A DNA stretch of 21,135 bases from Candidatus Levyibacteriota bacterium (GTDB taxonomy: Bacteria > Patescibacteria > Microgenomatia > Levybacterales > UBA12049): contig JACPGP010000003.1 of NCBI GenBank assembly GCA_016182425.1, forward strand, positions 1 through 21,135, written 5' to 3'. Each line of letters begins with the position of its first letter. Positions within the stretch are counted from its first letter, which is position 1. The position numbers and the translations under genes are program-made. The notes under the pieces are model-generated. The model was not told the DNA's origin and did not search any database. It saw only the letters and a list, made by a program, of their open reading frames with translations. Positions 7,267 through 15,336 of this stretch are shown here, in pieces.

Positions 7267-7306
7267 TTGACACCTTGGGTATTTTGAACTACGCTATCTT
7301 TATAAT
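7267..7306 (+). promoter_or_regulatory. Possible transposase promoter(s)
   Basis: A consensus TTGACA at 7267-7272 is followed after 17 nt by TACGCT (7290-7295), an acceptable -35/-10 pair. A better hexamer, TATAAT at 7301-7306, ends 2 nt before the ATG but is 28 nt from the TTGACA. Which one is used cannot be settled from sequence. Confidence 0.35.
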
Positions 7307-7308
7307 AT

Positions 7309-7986
7309 ATGCCAGGAAGAAAAATCCCATTGGTAAACAACGAGTTGTATCATATCTTCAATAGAGGAGTTGCTTCACAGCCCACATTTCTTAGTAAGAG
7401 AGATTACGATAGGGCGTTAGAAACTATCTTTTACTACCAAAACAGCAATCCTCCCATAAAATATTCTCGCCTTTTGTCTTTATCTGTAAAAGATAGGGCT
7501 GGGCTTCTCGAAAATATAGCAAAGCAAAAGAATTTCTTAGTGGAATTAATCTCGTATTGCCTCATGTCAAATCACTTTCATTTTCTGCTACGACAAGTAA
7601 AGGATACTGGTATTGCAACGTTTATGAGCAATTTTACTAATAGTTATACCCGATTTTTCAATACAAAACAGGAAAGGACAGGACCGCTTTTTACAGGAAA
7701 GTTTAAATCTGTAAGAATTGAAACTCAAGAGCAGCTCGTTCATGTTTCAAGATACATTCATTTGAATCCCTATACTTCTTTTGTAGTTAAAACGTTAAAG
7801 GACCTTGAAGCTTATCCCTATTCCTCTTTCCCTGAATTCATTGGTAAAGTAAAATCAAATTTTTGCGCTAAGGAGATTATTATGGGTAATTACAAAAATA
7901 TAGAGTCTTATAAACAATTTGTTTTTGATCAAGCAGATTATCAACGATCATTAGACCGAATAAAACATCTAGCCACAGAAAATTAA
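7309..7986 (+). CDS. REP-associated tyrosine transposase (Y1/HUH, IS200-like)
   Basis: A 225-residue single-strand transposase of the Y1_Tnp/TnpA-REP family, which cuts and joins single-stranded DNA at hairpins through a tyrosine nucleophile. It opens with a basic segment and Y-H-I-F-N-R-G-V, the usual first strand of the fold. The metal-binding HUH motif is HFH in YCLMSNHFHFLL at ~residues 84-95. R-T-G-P-L-F-T-G-K-F-K-S-V follows, then SRYIHLNP, whose tyrosine (~residue 147) is the likely nucleophile. The C-terminal tail is longer than in IS200 itself, as in REP-associated members. It ends 57 bp before, and convergent with, the penicillin-binding protein gene. The protein looks intact, so the element may still be active. 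Confidence 0.92.
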   Translation: MPGRKIPLVNNELYHIFNRGVASQPTFLSKRDYDRALETIFYYQNSNPPIKYSRLLSLSVKDRAGLLENIAKQKNFLVELISYCLMSNHFHFLLRQVKDTGIATFMSNFTNSYTRFFNTKQERTGPLFTGKFKSVRIETQEQLVHVSRYIHLNPYTSFVVKTLKDLEAYPYSSFPEFIGKVKSNFCAKEIIMGNYKNIESYKQFVFDQADYQRSLDRIKHLATEN

Positions 7987-8010
7987 ACATTACCAGAGGT
8001 GGCGTATCTG

Positions 8011-8029
8011 TTCCACCTCTAAGGTGGAA
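8011..8029 (-). repeat. Right 19-bp hairpin of the transposase element
   Basis: TTCCACCT-CTA-AGGTGGAA, an 8-bp stem with a 3-nt loop, is the exact inverse of the left hairpin at 7243-7261. A partial arm (AGAGGTGG at 7995-8002) lies just upstream. The hairpin may double as a weak bidirectional transcription barrier between the convergent genes, but it has no T-run. Confidence 0.9.
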
Positions 8030-8042
8030 AGTAAAAGTTTGT

Positions 8043-10388
8043 TTATGGTGCTGGCGTTGCAGTTGGAGTAGGAGTACTGGTTGGGGCTGGGGTGGGGGTG
8101 TCAGAAACAACCCGGGTTGATTTTTCGGTTGGGGGATGATAGAGCGGGTCATCTTTGTAATGCTCATTTACCCATTCATTTATTCCTTCCTGCCATCTAT
8201 TTTTTCCATCAGGCGAAGTCTGATCATCTTCTGTAAAACTTATGAATTTTCGAGTCTCATATTCGTTTTTTGCAATTTCCGAATCAGACGCTAATTTATT
8301 TTTGTCTTCCTTAGAAACTTTAAGTTCTTTATAAATACTTGCCGCCCCCTGCGGCTCGGTTCCTTTAATATAGAATTCAGCTCTCGTTTTTTGTCCATCA
8401 ACTGGCAGCCCTCCGCCCAGGGCATCAATCGTGACGGCAGTAACATTTTTCGGCTGTTCAAAGTCTTCATTTGATCTCCCTCTTAATGCTTCTAAGATAA
8501 TCCTTCTCCAAATTGGAGCAGCTCCTGTAACGCCAGATGCCACATTTCCCATTGGACTATTGTCATTGTTTCCCACCCATGTAGCCACCAGCACGTTTGG
8601 CGTCCAACCAATTGTCCAATTATCGCGCTTATCGTCAGTTGTTCCTGTCTTTACCGCAATCTCCCTACCTCTAATATTTAAGTAACTATTTTCTCCAAAA
8701 GTAATCAGTCTGGCATTATTGTCAAACAAGATATGTGAAATAATAAATGCCACTTCTTCGCTTAGCACTCTTTTGGGAGAAACTTCTTTTTGCTCAAAAA
8801 GCACTTTTCCTTTTCGATCAGTTACTTTTAGAATCGAAATTGGCTCAACCCTGTACCCACCATTAGCAAATGCACTGTATGAGGAGGCCATCTCCAGCAT
8901 TCTCACCTCTCCACCTCCCAGGGTTACTGATAATCCAAAACGGTTAATATTCTCATCGGTTGGCGCAAACGTGGTAATACCCATGTTATATGCAGTTGTT
9001 AACATATTTTTAACTCCCACCATTGCCAACATCTTTACAGCTGGAATATTCAGAGACGATCCGAGAGTAAATCTAACCTGTACGGGACCGTGATACTTTC
9101 CATCATAGTTTACAGGTGTGTAATCTTTTTCGCCCTGATTTGGAAAGACTGTCTTGGTATCCATAATAAGAGTAGAGGCAGTAAATCCTTTAGCAAGGGC
9201 TGCTGCATAGTTAATGGGTTTTATGGAGGAGCCAGGTTGACGAAGCGCTTGGGTGACGACATTAAACTGTCCATCAAAAGGCGCCTTTTTTAAAGTTCCT
9301 GACTCTGTGGCAAAGAAATCTTTACTCCCCACCATTGCTAAAATTTCTCCGTTCTTGGGACTTAGAACAATGCTTGCTCCGTTACCAACTTTAAGAGAGG
9401 CTGCTGCTTCCACCTCTTCCTTTACAATTTCCTCTGCTTTCTCTTGTAATTTATAATCAAGAGTTGTCGTTACTTGCAGCCCTCCTTGTTCAACTATGTT
9501 CTCTCCAAACTTTTTTATTAAAAGATCTTTGACGTAAAAGGAAAAATGTGGTGCTTTTATTGCGTGACTTTTTGCCAAAAACTCAACCTTATCTAAGGAT
9601 TTCACGGCATCATTTTCCTGTTTTTTTGTGATATATCCATCTTCCTGCATTCGTCGCAATACGTCTTTTGTTCGATTAATATATGCTTTCTTATTATATC
9701 CATAGGGAGAGTAATAAGAGGGTAATTGGGGAAACCCTGCTAAAATAGCTGATTCTACCAGGGTTAAATCTTTAGCTTTTTTGCCAAAATACCCCTCGCT
9801 TGCTGCTTCAACACCTACCATTGTTCCTCCATATGGAGCGATATTTAGATACAATTCAAGAATTTGATCTTTGGAATATTTTTTATCAACTTGTATTGCT
9901 AAAATAAGTTCTTTGATTTTTCTAGGTAGAGTTCGCTCTGAGGTAAGCAGGGTATTTTTGACCAACTGCTGTGTTAGCGTTGATCCTCCGGTAACACGCC
10001 GAAAAAGCAGTGCGTCTTTGGCTACTCTAAGATAGGCCATAGGAGAAAATCCCTGATTGGTGTAGAAATCCTTATCTTCAATGGCAATTGTTGCCTGCTG
10101 TAAACTTTTGGGAATTTCTTTTAATTCCACATATGTTCTGTTCTGATCCTCAAAAATGTCGTAGAGTAAAACCTCATTTCTGTCGAAAATCTTTGTTGAT
10201 TGAGAAAGATTACTTGCCGAGAGTTTCCCTGGAGTTGGTAGGTCTCGACTGTACCAAAAAAAGAGAATGACTAAAAATAAAACGAAGCCAATCGTGCCAA
10301 AAAAGGCCAGCTTAGTAAAATTCCCTACCAAAAAAAGATTGCTCGACCTATAGTAGCGTTCGCGACGGCGACTACGAAACCCAAACAT
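8043..10388 (-). CDS. Class A penicillin-binding protein (PBP1A-like)
   Basis: A 781-residue bifunctional peptidoglycan synthase anchored in the inner membrane. An Arg-rich cytoplasmic start is followed by one membrane segment (~residues 28-47). Then comes the GT51 glycosyltransferase, with A-I-E-D-K-D-F-Y (catalytic Glu), GGSTLTQQLVKN, and R-K-I-K-E-L-I-L-A...I-L-E-L-Y-L-N. The transpeptidase follows, with S-S-I-K (SxxK, in RQPGSSIKPINY), S-L-N (SxN, in GSSLNIPAVK) and KTGTTDDKRDNW (KTG). The position that is usually His in ED-x-x-F-x-x-H-x-G is Asn here. The C terminus is a Thr/Pro/Ala-rich tail of about 20 residues, a flexible extracytoplasmic end. Length is normal. It is transcribed divergently from tyrS and its 3' end abuts the transposase element, but the domains are complete. 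Confidence 0.96.
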   Translation of the reverse strand: MFGFRSRRRERYYRSSNLFLVGNFTKLAFFGTIGFVLFLVILFFWYSRDLPTPGKLSASNLSQSTKIFDRNEVLLYDIFEDQNRTYVELKEIPKSLQQATIAIEDKDFYTNQGFSPMAYLRVAKDALLFRRVTGGSTLTQQLVKNTLLTSERTLPRKIKELILAIQVDKKYSKDQILELYLNIAPYGGTMVGVEAASEGYFGKKAKDLTLVESAILAGFPQLPSYYSPYGYNKKAYINRTKDVLRRMQEDGYITKKQENDAVKSLDKVEFLAKSHAIKAPHFSFYVKDLLIKKFGENIVEQGGLQVTTTLDYKLQEKAEEIVKEEVEAAASLKVGNGASIVLSPKNGEILAMVGSKDFFATESGTLKKAPFDGQFNVVTQALRQPGSSIKPINYAAALAKGFTASTLIMDTKTVFPNQGEKDYTPVNYDGKYHGPVQVRFTLGSSLNIPAVKMLAMVGVKNMLTTAYNMGITTFAPTDENINRFGLSVTLGGGEVRMLEMASSYSAFANGGYRVEPISILKVTDRKGKVLFEQKEVSPKRVLSEEVAFIISHILFDNNARLITFGENSYLNIRGREIAVKTGTTDDKRDNWTIGWTPNVLVATWVGNNDNSPMGNVASGVTGAAPIWRRIILEALRGRSNEDFEQPKNVTAVTIDALGGGLPVDGQKTRAEFYIKGTEPQGAASIYKELKVSKEDKNKLASDSEIAKNEYETRKFISFTEDDQTSPDGKNRWQEGINEWVNEHYKDDPLYHPPTEKSTRVVSDTPTPAPTSTPTPTATPAP

Positions 10389-10397
10389 CGTCTTTGT

Positions 10398-10406
10398 AGT
10401 ATAGCA
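10398..10406 (-). promoter_or_regulatory. Extended -10 promoter of the penicillin-binding protein gene
   Basis: Read on the minus strand, TGC-TATACT is an extended -10 element ending 9 nt before the ATG, so the message would have a leader of only about 2-3 nt. There is no strong -35 box. It lies back to back with the tyrS promoter in a 48-bp divergent gap. Confidence 0.5.
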
Positions 10407-10421
10407 AATTTTAACTTTTCT

Positions 10422-10430
10422 TGTTATACT
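10422..10430 (+). promoter_or_regulatory. Extended -10 promoter of tyrS
   Basis: TGT-TATACT ends exactly 6 nt before the ATG at 10437, implying a leaderless tyrS message. No Shine-Dalgarno site is present and no good -35 box is seen. Confidence 0.5.
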
Positions 10431-10436
10431 TTGAGC

Positions 10437-11609
10437 ATGGACAGGATTGAAGAACTTCTTACACGAGGCGTTGACACGGTGTATCCTTCCAAAGAAGAAT
10501 TAGAGAAGGTTCTCAAAAGCGGAAAAAAATTACGATTGTATCAAGGATTTGATCCAACCGGGACACAACTCCACATCGGCCACATGGTAGGACTTAGAAA
10601 ACTTTCCCAATGGCAAAAAGCTGGCCATCATGTAATTTTTTTAATCGGCGATGGTACAGGTCAAGCAGGAGACCCGTCCGGAAAAACAAAAGCCCGCGAC
10701 AAATTCATGACTCGTGATGAGCTTCGAAAAAATGCCAAAGATTATGTTATGCAGGCAGGAAATATTATTGACTTTGATGCCGAAAACGTGGAAATTTTAT
10801 ACAACGGTGATTGGCTTAATAAACTTGGGTTAATAGACATACTTGAAATCGCTGGACATTTTTCTCTGCAACAATTATCCGAGAGAGATTTGTTTGTGGA
10901 AAGGATGAAAAAAGGGGAAGACGTAAATTTACGTGAATTTTTATATCCTCTTTTGCAAGGATATGACTCTGTGGCAATGAAAATAGATTTAGAACTTGGA
11001 GGAACAGATCAAACGTTCAACATGCTTGCAGGTCGAAAACTCGTCAAGGAAATGCTAAACAAAGACAAATTTGTTATGACTACGCCTCTTCTTACAGATT
11101 CGCAAGGAATAAAAATTGGCAAATCAGAAGGAAATGTCATTGCTCTAACCGATAAACCAGAAGAATTGTACGGCAAAATCATGGCTTTGCCAGATGATGT
11201 TGTTGCAAAAGGTTTTGAATATCTTACTGACGTGCCTATGGATGAAATTAATTCAATGAATAATGATTTTATGAAAAATAAAAAAAGGCTGGCTTTTGAA
11301 ATTGTCAAGCAGCTCAATGGTGAAGAGCAAGCTACACCATCACAAGAGTATTTTGAGAGCACTGTCCAAAAAAAAGAACTACCAAATGATATCAAAGAAT
11401 TTTCGTGGTCGACCGGAAAGTCCTTAGTAGATCTTCTTGTTAAATCAGAACTGGCAGTTAGTAGATCAGAAGCAAAACGTTTGATGGAGCAGGGCGGGGT
11501 AGCAGTTGATGAGGAAATAATAACCGATCCCAATGCACCGTTTTCAGGAACAGATGGTTCAATTGTAAGAGTAGGAAAAAGGAAATTTATAAGGATAAAA
11601 ATTAAATGA
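10437..11609 (+). CDS. tyrS: Tyrosine-tRNA ligase
   Basis: Class I synthetase that activates tyrosine and loads it on tRNA-Tyr. The 390-residue protein has YQGFDPTGTQLHIGH with the HIGH motif at ~residues 39-42, G-D-x-T-G-x-x-G-D-P-S-G-K, the Tyr-pocket region L-Q-G-Y-D-S-V, and G-G-T-D-Q. The KMSKS loop has the variant form KIGKSEGN. A C-terminal S4-type RNA-binding domain begins around residue 325 (S-L-V-D-L-L-V-K-S-x-L-A-x-S-R-S-E-A-K-R-L). Length is normal. I start it at the ATG at 10437, not the in-frame TTG at 10431, because a TATACT box ends at 10430 and would put the transcription start at the ATG. It overlaps purH by 4 bp. Together with the operon at the left of the window it makes this neighbourhood rich in Phe/Tyr synthesis and use. 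Confidence 0.96.
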   Translation: MDRIEELLTRGVDTVYPSKEELEKVLKSGKKLRLYQGFDPTGTQLHIGHMVGLRKLSQWQKAGHHVIFLIGDGTGQAGDPSGKTKARDKFMTRDELRKNAKDYVMQAGNIIDFDAENVEILYNGDWLNKLGLIDILEIAGHFSLQQLSERDLFVERMKKGEDVNLREFLYPLLQGYDSVAMKIDLELGGTDQTFNMLAGRKLVKEMLNKDKFVMTTPLLTDSQGIKIGKSEGNVIALTDKPEELYGKIMALPDDVVAKGFEYLTDVPMDEINSMNNDFMKNKKRLAFEIVKQLNGEEQATPSQEYFESTVQKKELPNDIKEFSWSTGKSLVDLLVKSELAVSRSEAKRLMEQGGVAVDEEIITDPNAPFSGTDGSIVRVGKRKFIRIKIK

Positions 11610-13126
11610 ATATGGAAGAAAAATACGCTCTTATTAGTGTTTTTGATAAGACTGGTATTGTTGATTTTGCAAAACAAATTGCAAATTTAGGATACAAAAT
11701 AATTTCAACAGGCGGTACTGCAAAACACCTTACAGAAAATGGAGTACAAATTATCCCCATTCAAGAAATCACAGGTAATCCTGAAAGCTTTGACGGTAGA
11801 ATGAAAACAATAAGTTTTCAAATCGAATCAGGAATCTTATTTGACCGATCTAATCCAAAACATGTAAAAGAGACAAAAAAATTACGTATTAAACCAATTG
11901 ATATTGTTATTTGTAATCTCTATCCTTTCGAGAAAGAACAAACGATCGAAAACATTGATGTTGGCGGCCCAACCATGATTCGAGCAGCTGCAAAAAATTA
12001 CGAACATGTAATTGTAGTTGTTAATCCAGATGATTATGGACAAGTGGCAAATGTACTTAAAAAAATGCCATTTGAACTTAGAAAAGAACTGGCAGCCAAA
12101 GCATTTGCACATTTATCCCTTTATGACAGTCTAATTGCTAAATTTTTGGAGAAAGATCTTTTTCCAAAAGAAGTAACCCTTCCAGGCAGAAAAGTTATGG
12201 ATCTTCGGTATGGAGAGAACCCTCATCAAAAGGCTGCATTCTATCTTTCTCCCAACACAAACTCACCATTAAAAAACCTTCGTAAATTGGCAGGAAGAGG
12301 GTTATCGCTTGTGAACCTTACAGACATTAATGCCGGCATTGCATCAGTAAGACTATTTAGCGAGGCAGCATCTGTCGTTATTAAGCATAATAATCCTGCC
12401 GGCATTGCCCTGGGAGACAGTCCAAAAGAAGCACTACAACGAGCAATTGAAGCTGATGCAGAATCTGCCTTTGGAGGAATTATAGTTTTAAATGTTGCAG
12501 TTGACAAAAAGGCCGCAGCAGTTGTTGCAGCATTCAAAGATGAGAGACATGGGAATATAGACATTATCGCCGCACCTTCAATACATAAAGATGCGCTTTC
12601 GCTCTTAAAAAAAGTGCGAAAGAGCATGGGTATTTATGAATTTGAGGATATTCCATCAAAGGCAGCGCCACTTGAAGCAAAATTTGCCGACGGCGGATTT
12701 ATTCTTCAAACAGCAGACGATGTTAGTGGGTTTGAAGATTGGGAGACTGTTACCCAGAAAAAACCAACAGAGCAGCAGTTAAAACAAACGCAACTTGCCT
12801 GGAAATTTATCTCTAGAATAAAATCGAATGCCGTTATTGTCGTTGATAAAGATTTACCAATGACACGAGGCATAGGAACTGGCCAAACATCAAGAGTTAG
12901 AGCCACAAAAATAGCACTAGAACAAGCTGGAAAATACGCAAAAGGCTCAATACTTGCCAGCGACAGCTTTTTTCCATTTGCAGATTCGGTAGAATTAGCA
13001 GCAAAGTATGGTATCACCTGTATTGTTCAGCAAGGAGGGTCTATTAATGATAAGGCCTCAATTGATGCTGCAAACAAAGCAGGAGTAGTTATGCTATTTA
13101 CTCATCGCCGTGCCTTTTGGCACTAA
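11606..13126 (+). CDS. purH: Bifunctional AICAR formyltransferase / IMP cyclohydrolase
   Basis: Catalyses the last two steps of purine synthesis, formylation of AICAR and ring closure to IMP. The 506-residue protein has the N-terminal MGS-like IMP cyclohydrolase domain (A-L-I-S-V-x-D-K-T-G, G-x-x-I-I-S-T-G-G-T-A, F-D-G-R-M-K-T, C-N-L-Y-P-F, G-G-P-T-M-I-R-A-A-A-K-N). The formyltransferase domain begins at L-R-Y-G-E-N-P-H-Q near residue 200, with catalytic K-H-N-N-P-A-G, S-A-F-G-G-I-I, G-x-G-T-G-Q-T-S-R-V, A-S-D-S-F-F-P-F, and the conserved C-terminal R-x-F-x-H. Family length is about 510-530, so it is complete. The start overlaps the tyrS stop as ATGA. No other purine genes are in the window. 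Confidence 0.96.
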   Translation: MNMEEKYALISVFDKTGIVDFAKQIANLGYKIISTGGTAKHLTENGVQIIPIQEITGNPESFDGRMKTISFQIESGILFDRSNPKHVKETKKLRIKPIDIVICNLYPFEKEQTIENIDVGGPTMIRAAAKNYEHVIVVVNPDDYGQVANVLKKMPFELRKELAAKAFAHLSLYDSLIAKFLEKDLFPKEVTLPGRKVMDLRYGENPHQKAAFYLSPNTNSPLKNLRKLAGRGLSLVNLTDINAGIASVRLFSEAASVVIKHNNPAGIALGDSPKEALQRAIEADAESAFGGIIVLNVAVDKKAAAVVAAFKDERHGNIDIIAAPSIHKDALSLLKKVRKSMGIYEFEDIPSKAAPLEAKFADGGFILQTADDVSGFEDWETVTQKKPTEQQLKQTQLAWKFISRIKSNAVIVVDKDLPMTRGIGTGQTSRVRATKIALEQAGKYAKGSILASDSFFPFADSVELAAKYGITCIVQQGGSINDKASIDAANKAGVVMLFTHRRAFWH

Positions 13127-13129
13127 TTA

Positions 13130-13138
13130 TGCTATTAT
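13130..13138 (+). promoter_or_regulatory. Extended -10 promoter of the small membrane peptide gene
   Basis: TGC-TATTAT ends exactly 6 nt before the ATG at 13145, the same spacing as at aroQ and tyrS, implying a leaderless message. Confidence 0.45.
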
Positions 13139-13144
13139 AAACCT

Positions 13145-13246
13145 ATGGATTTTGTACGAAAAAACCGTATGCTTTGGAAGATAATTGTTATTATTACATC
13201 TCTTGCTCTTATCGCAACATCTGTACTGCCATTTTTATCCTTGTAG
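13145..13246 (+). CDS. Small single-pass membrane peptide (33 residues), function unknown
   Basis: A short open frame between purH and recG encodes 33 residues: a basic N-terminal MDFVRKNRMLWK, then about 20 hydrophobic residues (I-I-V-I-I-T-S-L-A-L-I-A-T-S-V-L-P-F-L-S-L). This is a classic positive-inside single-pass membrane peptide or uncleaved signal anchor. Support for its being real: an extended -10 box exactly 6 nt upstream of the ATG, no stop in a region that would otherwise be an unexplained 138-bp gap, and a protein-like composition. I do not recognise a named family. It begins 18 bp after purH and ends 18 bp before recG. It could also provide the transcript for recG, which has no visible promoter of its own. 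Confidence 0.6.
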   Translation: MDFVRKNRMLWKIIVIITSLALIATSVLPFLSL

Positions 13247-13264
13247 CAGCCTTCTAAATTTTGT

Positions 13265-15280
13265 ATGGATTTACAAACGCCAATTTCTAATGCTGGTAGA
13301 TTCTACAAAATGTATGCCCACAGGCTTGAAAAATTAGGAATTATCACACTTGAGGATTTCCTCTATCACATTCCTTCACGGTACGAAAATTACTCGCTAA
13401 TCTCAAGGATAAACGAGTTACAAGCCGGAGAAATAGTCACTATTCAAGCAACAGTCACCGAGATTAAAAATGAATTCACCAAAAACGGCAAAAGGCTGCA
13501 AAAAGCAAAAGTTGAAGATGGAACAGGGGAAATTGATGTTATTTGGTTTAATCAACCATTTTTAATAAATGTGATTCGTAAAGGCGATCTATTATCGCTT
13601 TCGGGTAAAGTCGATTGGTTTTCTCGCAGATTAGTTCTTCAGTCACCGGAGTACGAAACTATAAACGACGATTCACCAACAATCCATACTGGTCGTTTTG
13701 TGCCGATCTACCCTGAAACAAAAGGCGTATCTTCTAAATGGCTGCGCCGCCAAATATATAAAACACTGCAGGAATATAGACAAAATTTACTCGAGTATAT
13801 TCCTGACTCAATTATTCAGCGGAACAATTTTTATGCATTTTCAGAGGCAATTGAAAAAGCGCATTTTCCAAAAAACCTTGAGGAAGCAAGAAAAGCAAGA
13901 GAACGCCTGGCATTTGATGAGCTTTTTTTGCTGCAACTTGCAGCTTTGAAACGCAGAAGCATTTGGGAAAAACAGCTTGTCGGTCATCATTTTACAATCA
14001 CTACATTCCAAAAACAAATTGAAGAATTTTGGGAAAAGTTGCCGTTTGAACTTACAAATGCTCAAAAGAAAGCAGTCAAAGATATTTTTGCCGACCTTGC
14101 CTCAAAAAAGCCAATGAACCGATTACTAGAAGGGGACGTTGGCAGCGGGAAAACAGTTGTATCTGCCATTGCCATGTATATTGCACACCTGAATGGATTT
14201 CAATCAGTACTCATGGCACCAACCGAAATTCTGGTCCTTCAACATTATCAGACAATTTCTAAATTACTTGAACCTTTTGGAGTAAAAGTTGGCCTAAGAA
14301 CCGGGGCCCACAAAGGGAAAGACGAAGCTGATATTTTGGTTGGTACCCATGCAGTGTTATCCGACGAGATTAACTTTAAAAAATTGGGGCTCGTTGTAAT
14401 TGATGAACAGCAGCGGTTTGGCGTTGAACAGCGAAGTATTATCCGGCAAAAGGGTAAAAATCCCCATCTTCTTACCATGACCGCCACCCCAATTCCAAGA
14501 ACTGTGGCGCTAACTCTGTACGGCGACTTAGATTTGTCCTATCTTGATGAAATGCCAAAAGGGAGAAAAAAGATAAAAACCTGGCTTGTCAGATCGGAAA
14601 AAAGAGAAAGTGCCTATGAATGGATAAAAAAGCAAATAGAAAATGGCGATCAAGTATTTATTATCTGCCCATTTATTGAAGAGTCAGAAACCATGCAAAC
14701 AATAAAGGCTGCGCAAAAAGAATACCAACGGCTACAAAAAGAGGTATTTCCAAACCTAAAATTAGGACTGTTACATGGCAGGTTGAAAGCAAAAGAAAAA
14801 GACGGGGTTTTGCAAAAATTTAGAGACAAAGAACTTGACATTCTGGTCGCAACACCTGTGGTTGAGGTTGGTATTGATATCCCAAATGCAACAATTATAC
14901 TTATTGAGGCCTCCGAGCGTTTTGGTCTTGCACAACTGCATCAACTCCGGGGAAGGGTGGGAAGGGGAGAAAAACAATCATATTGTTTATTATTTACCGA
15001 AATCAAGAACTCACAAACAATAGAACGTATCCGCGCAATGGAAACCATGCATGTTGGCGCAGAACTGGCAGAGTTTGATTTGCGTCTTCGCGGTCCAGGA
15101 GAGCTGTACGGGACAATGCAACATGGCGTAAAACAATTAAAAATTGCCAGTTTTTCAGATTTCCCTCTTATTGAAAAAACAAGAAGAGAAGCAGAAAAAA
15201 TCTTCCCGAAACTTTCCGACTATCCATATCTTTGGAAAAAATTAAAATATCTGACCACCAAAGAAGTCTCGCCAGACTAA
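13265..15280 (+). CDS. recG: ATP-dependent DNA helicase RecG
   Basis: RecG remodels stalled replication forks and branch-migrates Holliday junctions. The 671-residue protein has the N-terminal wedge/OB domain (residues ~60-150; I-D-V-I-W-F-N-Q-P-F near 95). The superfamily 2 helicase motifs follow: GDVGSGKT (Walker A), A-P-T-E-I-L motif Ia, D-E-Q-Q-R-F-G (motif II; DEQHR is commoner), T-A-T-P-I-P-R-T motif III, L-L-H-G-R-L, T-P-V-V-E-V-G-I-D-I-P motif V and Q-L-R-G-R-V-G-R-G motif VI. The C terminus has G-P-G-E-L-Y-G-T-x-Q-H-G and the TRG-like region. Length is at the short end of the family, the N-terminal extension being reduced. No Shine-Dalgarno site precedes the ATG. Confidence 0.96.
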   Translation: MDLQTPISNAGRFYKMYAHRLEKLGIITLEDFLYHIPSRYENYSLISRINELQAGEIVTIQATVTEIKNEFTKNGKRLQKAKVEDGTGEIDVIWFNQPFLINVIRKGDLLSLSGKVDWFSRRLVLQSPEYETINDDSPTIHTGRFVPIYPETKGVSSKWLRRQIYKTLQEYRQNLLEYIPDSIIQRNNFYAFSEAIEKAHFPKNLEEARKARERLAFDELFLLQLAALKRRSIWEKQLVGHHFTITTFQKQIEEFWEKLPFELTNAQKKAVKDIFADLASKKPMNRLLEGDVGSGKTVVSAIAMYIAHLNGFQSVLMAPTEILVLQHYQTISKLLEPFGVKVGLRTGAHKGKDEADILVGTHAVLSDEINFKKLGLVVIDEQQRFGVEQRSIIRQKGKNPHLLTMTATPIPRTVALTLYGDLDLSYLDEMPKGRKKIKTWLVRSEKRESAYEWIKKQIENGDQVFIICPFIEESETMQTIKAAQKEYQRLQKEVFPNLKLGLLHGRLKAKEKDGVLQKFRDKELDILVATPVVEVGIDIPNATIILIEASERFGLAQLHQLRGRVGRGEKQSYCLLFTEIKNSQTIERIRAMETMHVGAELAEFDLRLRGPGELYGTMQHGVKQLKIASFSDFPLIEKTRREAEKIFPKLSDYPYLWKKLKYLTTKEVSPD

Positions 15281-15307
15281 AACTTTTCGCTTTATGAAAA
15301 TTAGGGC

Positions 15308-15336
15308 TTGTCAAAATTCACAATTATTGATATTAT
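15308..15336 (+). promoter_or_regulatory. Sigma70-type promoter of the class I aminotransferase gene
   Basis: TTGTCA (15308-15313), a 17-nt spacer, and TATTAT (15331-15336) with an upstream TGA extension. It is the most complete promoter in the window. The predicted start near 15343 gives a leader of about 30 nt with no clear Shine-Dalgarno site. Confidence 0.6.

Larger units (their letters stand above)
7100..7270 (+). pseudogene. LOG-family nucleotide phosphoribohydrolase-like gene, truncated after 36 codons
   Basis: The first 36 codons (7100-7207) encode MKYIAVFCSANDLEKKY... ending F-N-L-V. This matches the N-terminal Rossmann strand and first helix of LOG/TIGR00730 proteins (I-A-V-F-C-x-S then a helix ending in G/N-x-x-L-V), which release free base from nucleoside 5'-monophosphates. 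The family's next elements, the G-G-G loop and the P-G-G-x-G-T-x-x-E motif, are absent. At about 7208 the sequence changes to the repeat-bearing end of the transposase element, and the frame ends at the TGA at 7268 after 20 unrelated residues. No remainder of the gene appears after the element, so its 3' part was lost, not just separated. The start overlaps the pheT stop by 1 nt (TAATG), so it was probably the last gene of the operon. Confidence 0.7.
7208..8030 (+). mobile_element. IS200/REP-associated element with inverted hairpin ends
   Basis: A single tyrosine transposase gene is bounded by two copies of one 19-bp palindromic hairpin in opposite orientation: TTCCACCTTAGAGGTGGAA at 7243-7261 and its exact reverse complement at 8011-8029. 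This architecture fits a Y1 (HUH) transposase of the TnpA-REP type and the hairpins it recognises. The left boundary is put where the LOG gene stops matching its family (about 7208). The right boundary lies at or just beyond the right hairpin, about 14 bp from the stop codon of the convergent penicillin-binding protein gene. I see no clear target-site duplication, which fits this transposase class. Confidence 0.65.

Noticed and set aside
8011..8029. Hairpin considered as a rho-independent terminator between convergent genes
   Set aside because: No T-run follows on either strand, and it is the exact inverse of the left hairpin, so it is better explained as a transposase recognition site.
11009..11677. 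A 222-codon minus-strand open frame opposite tyrS and the start of purH
   Set aside because: Both sense genes are certain; the antisense product is Ser/Phe-rich without any motif.
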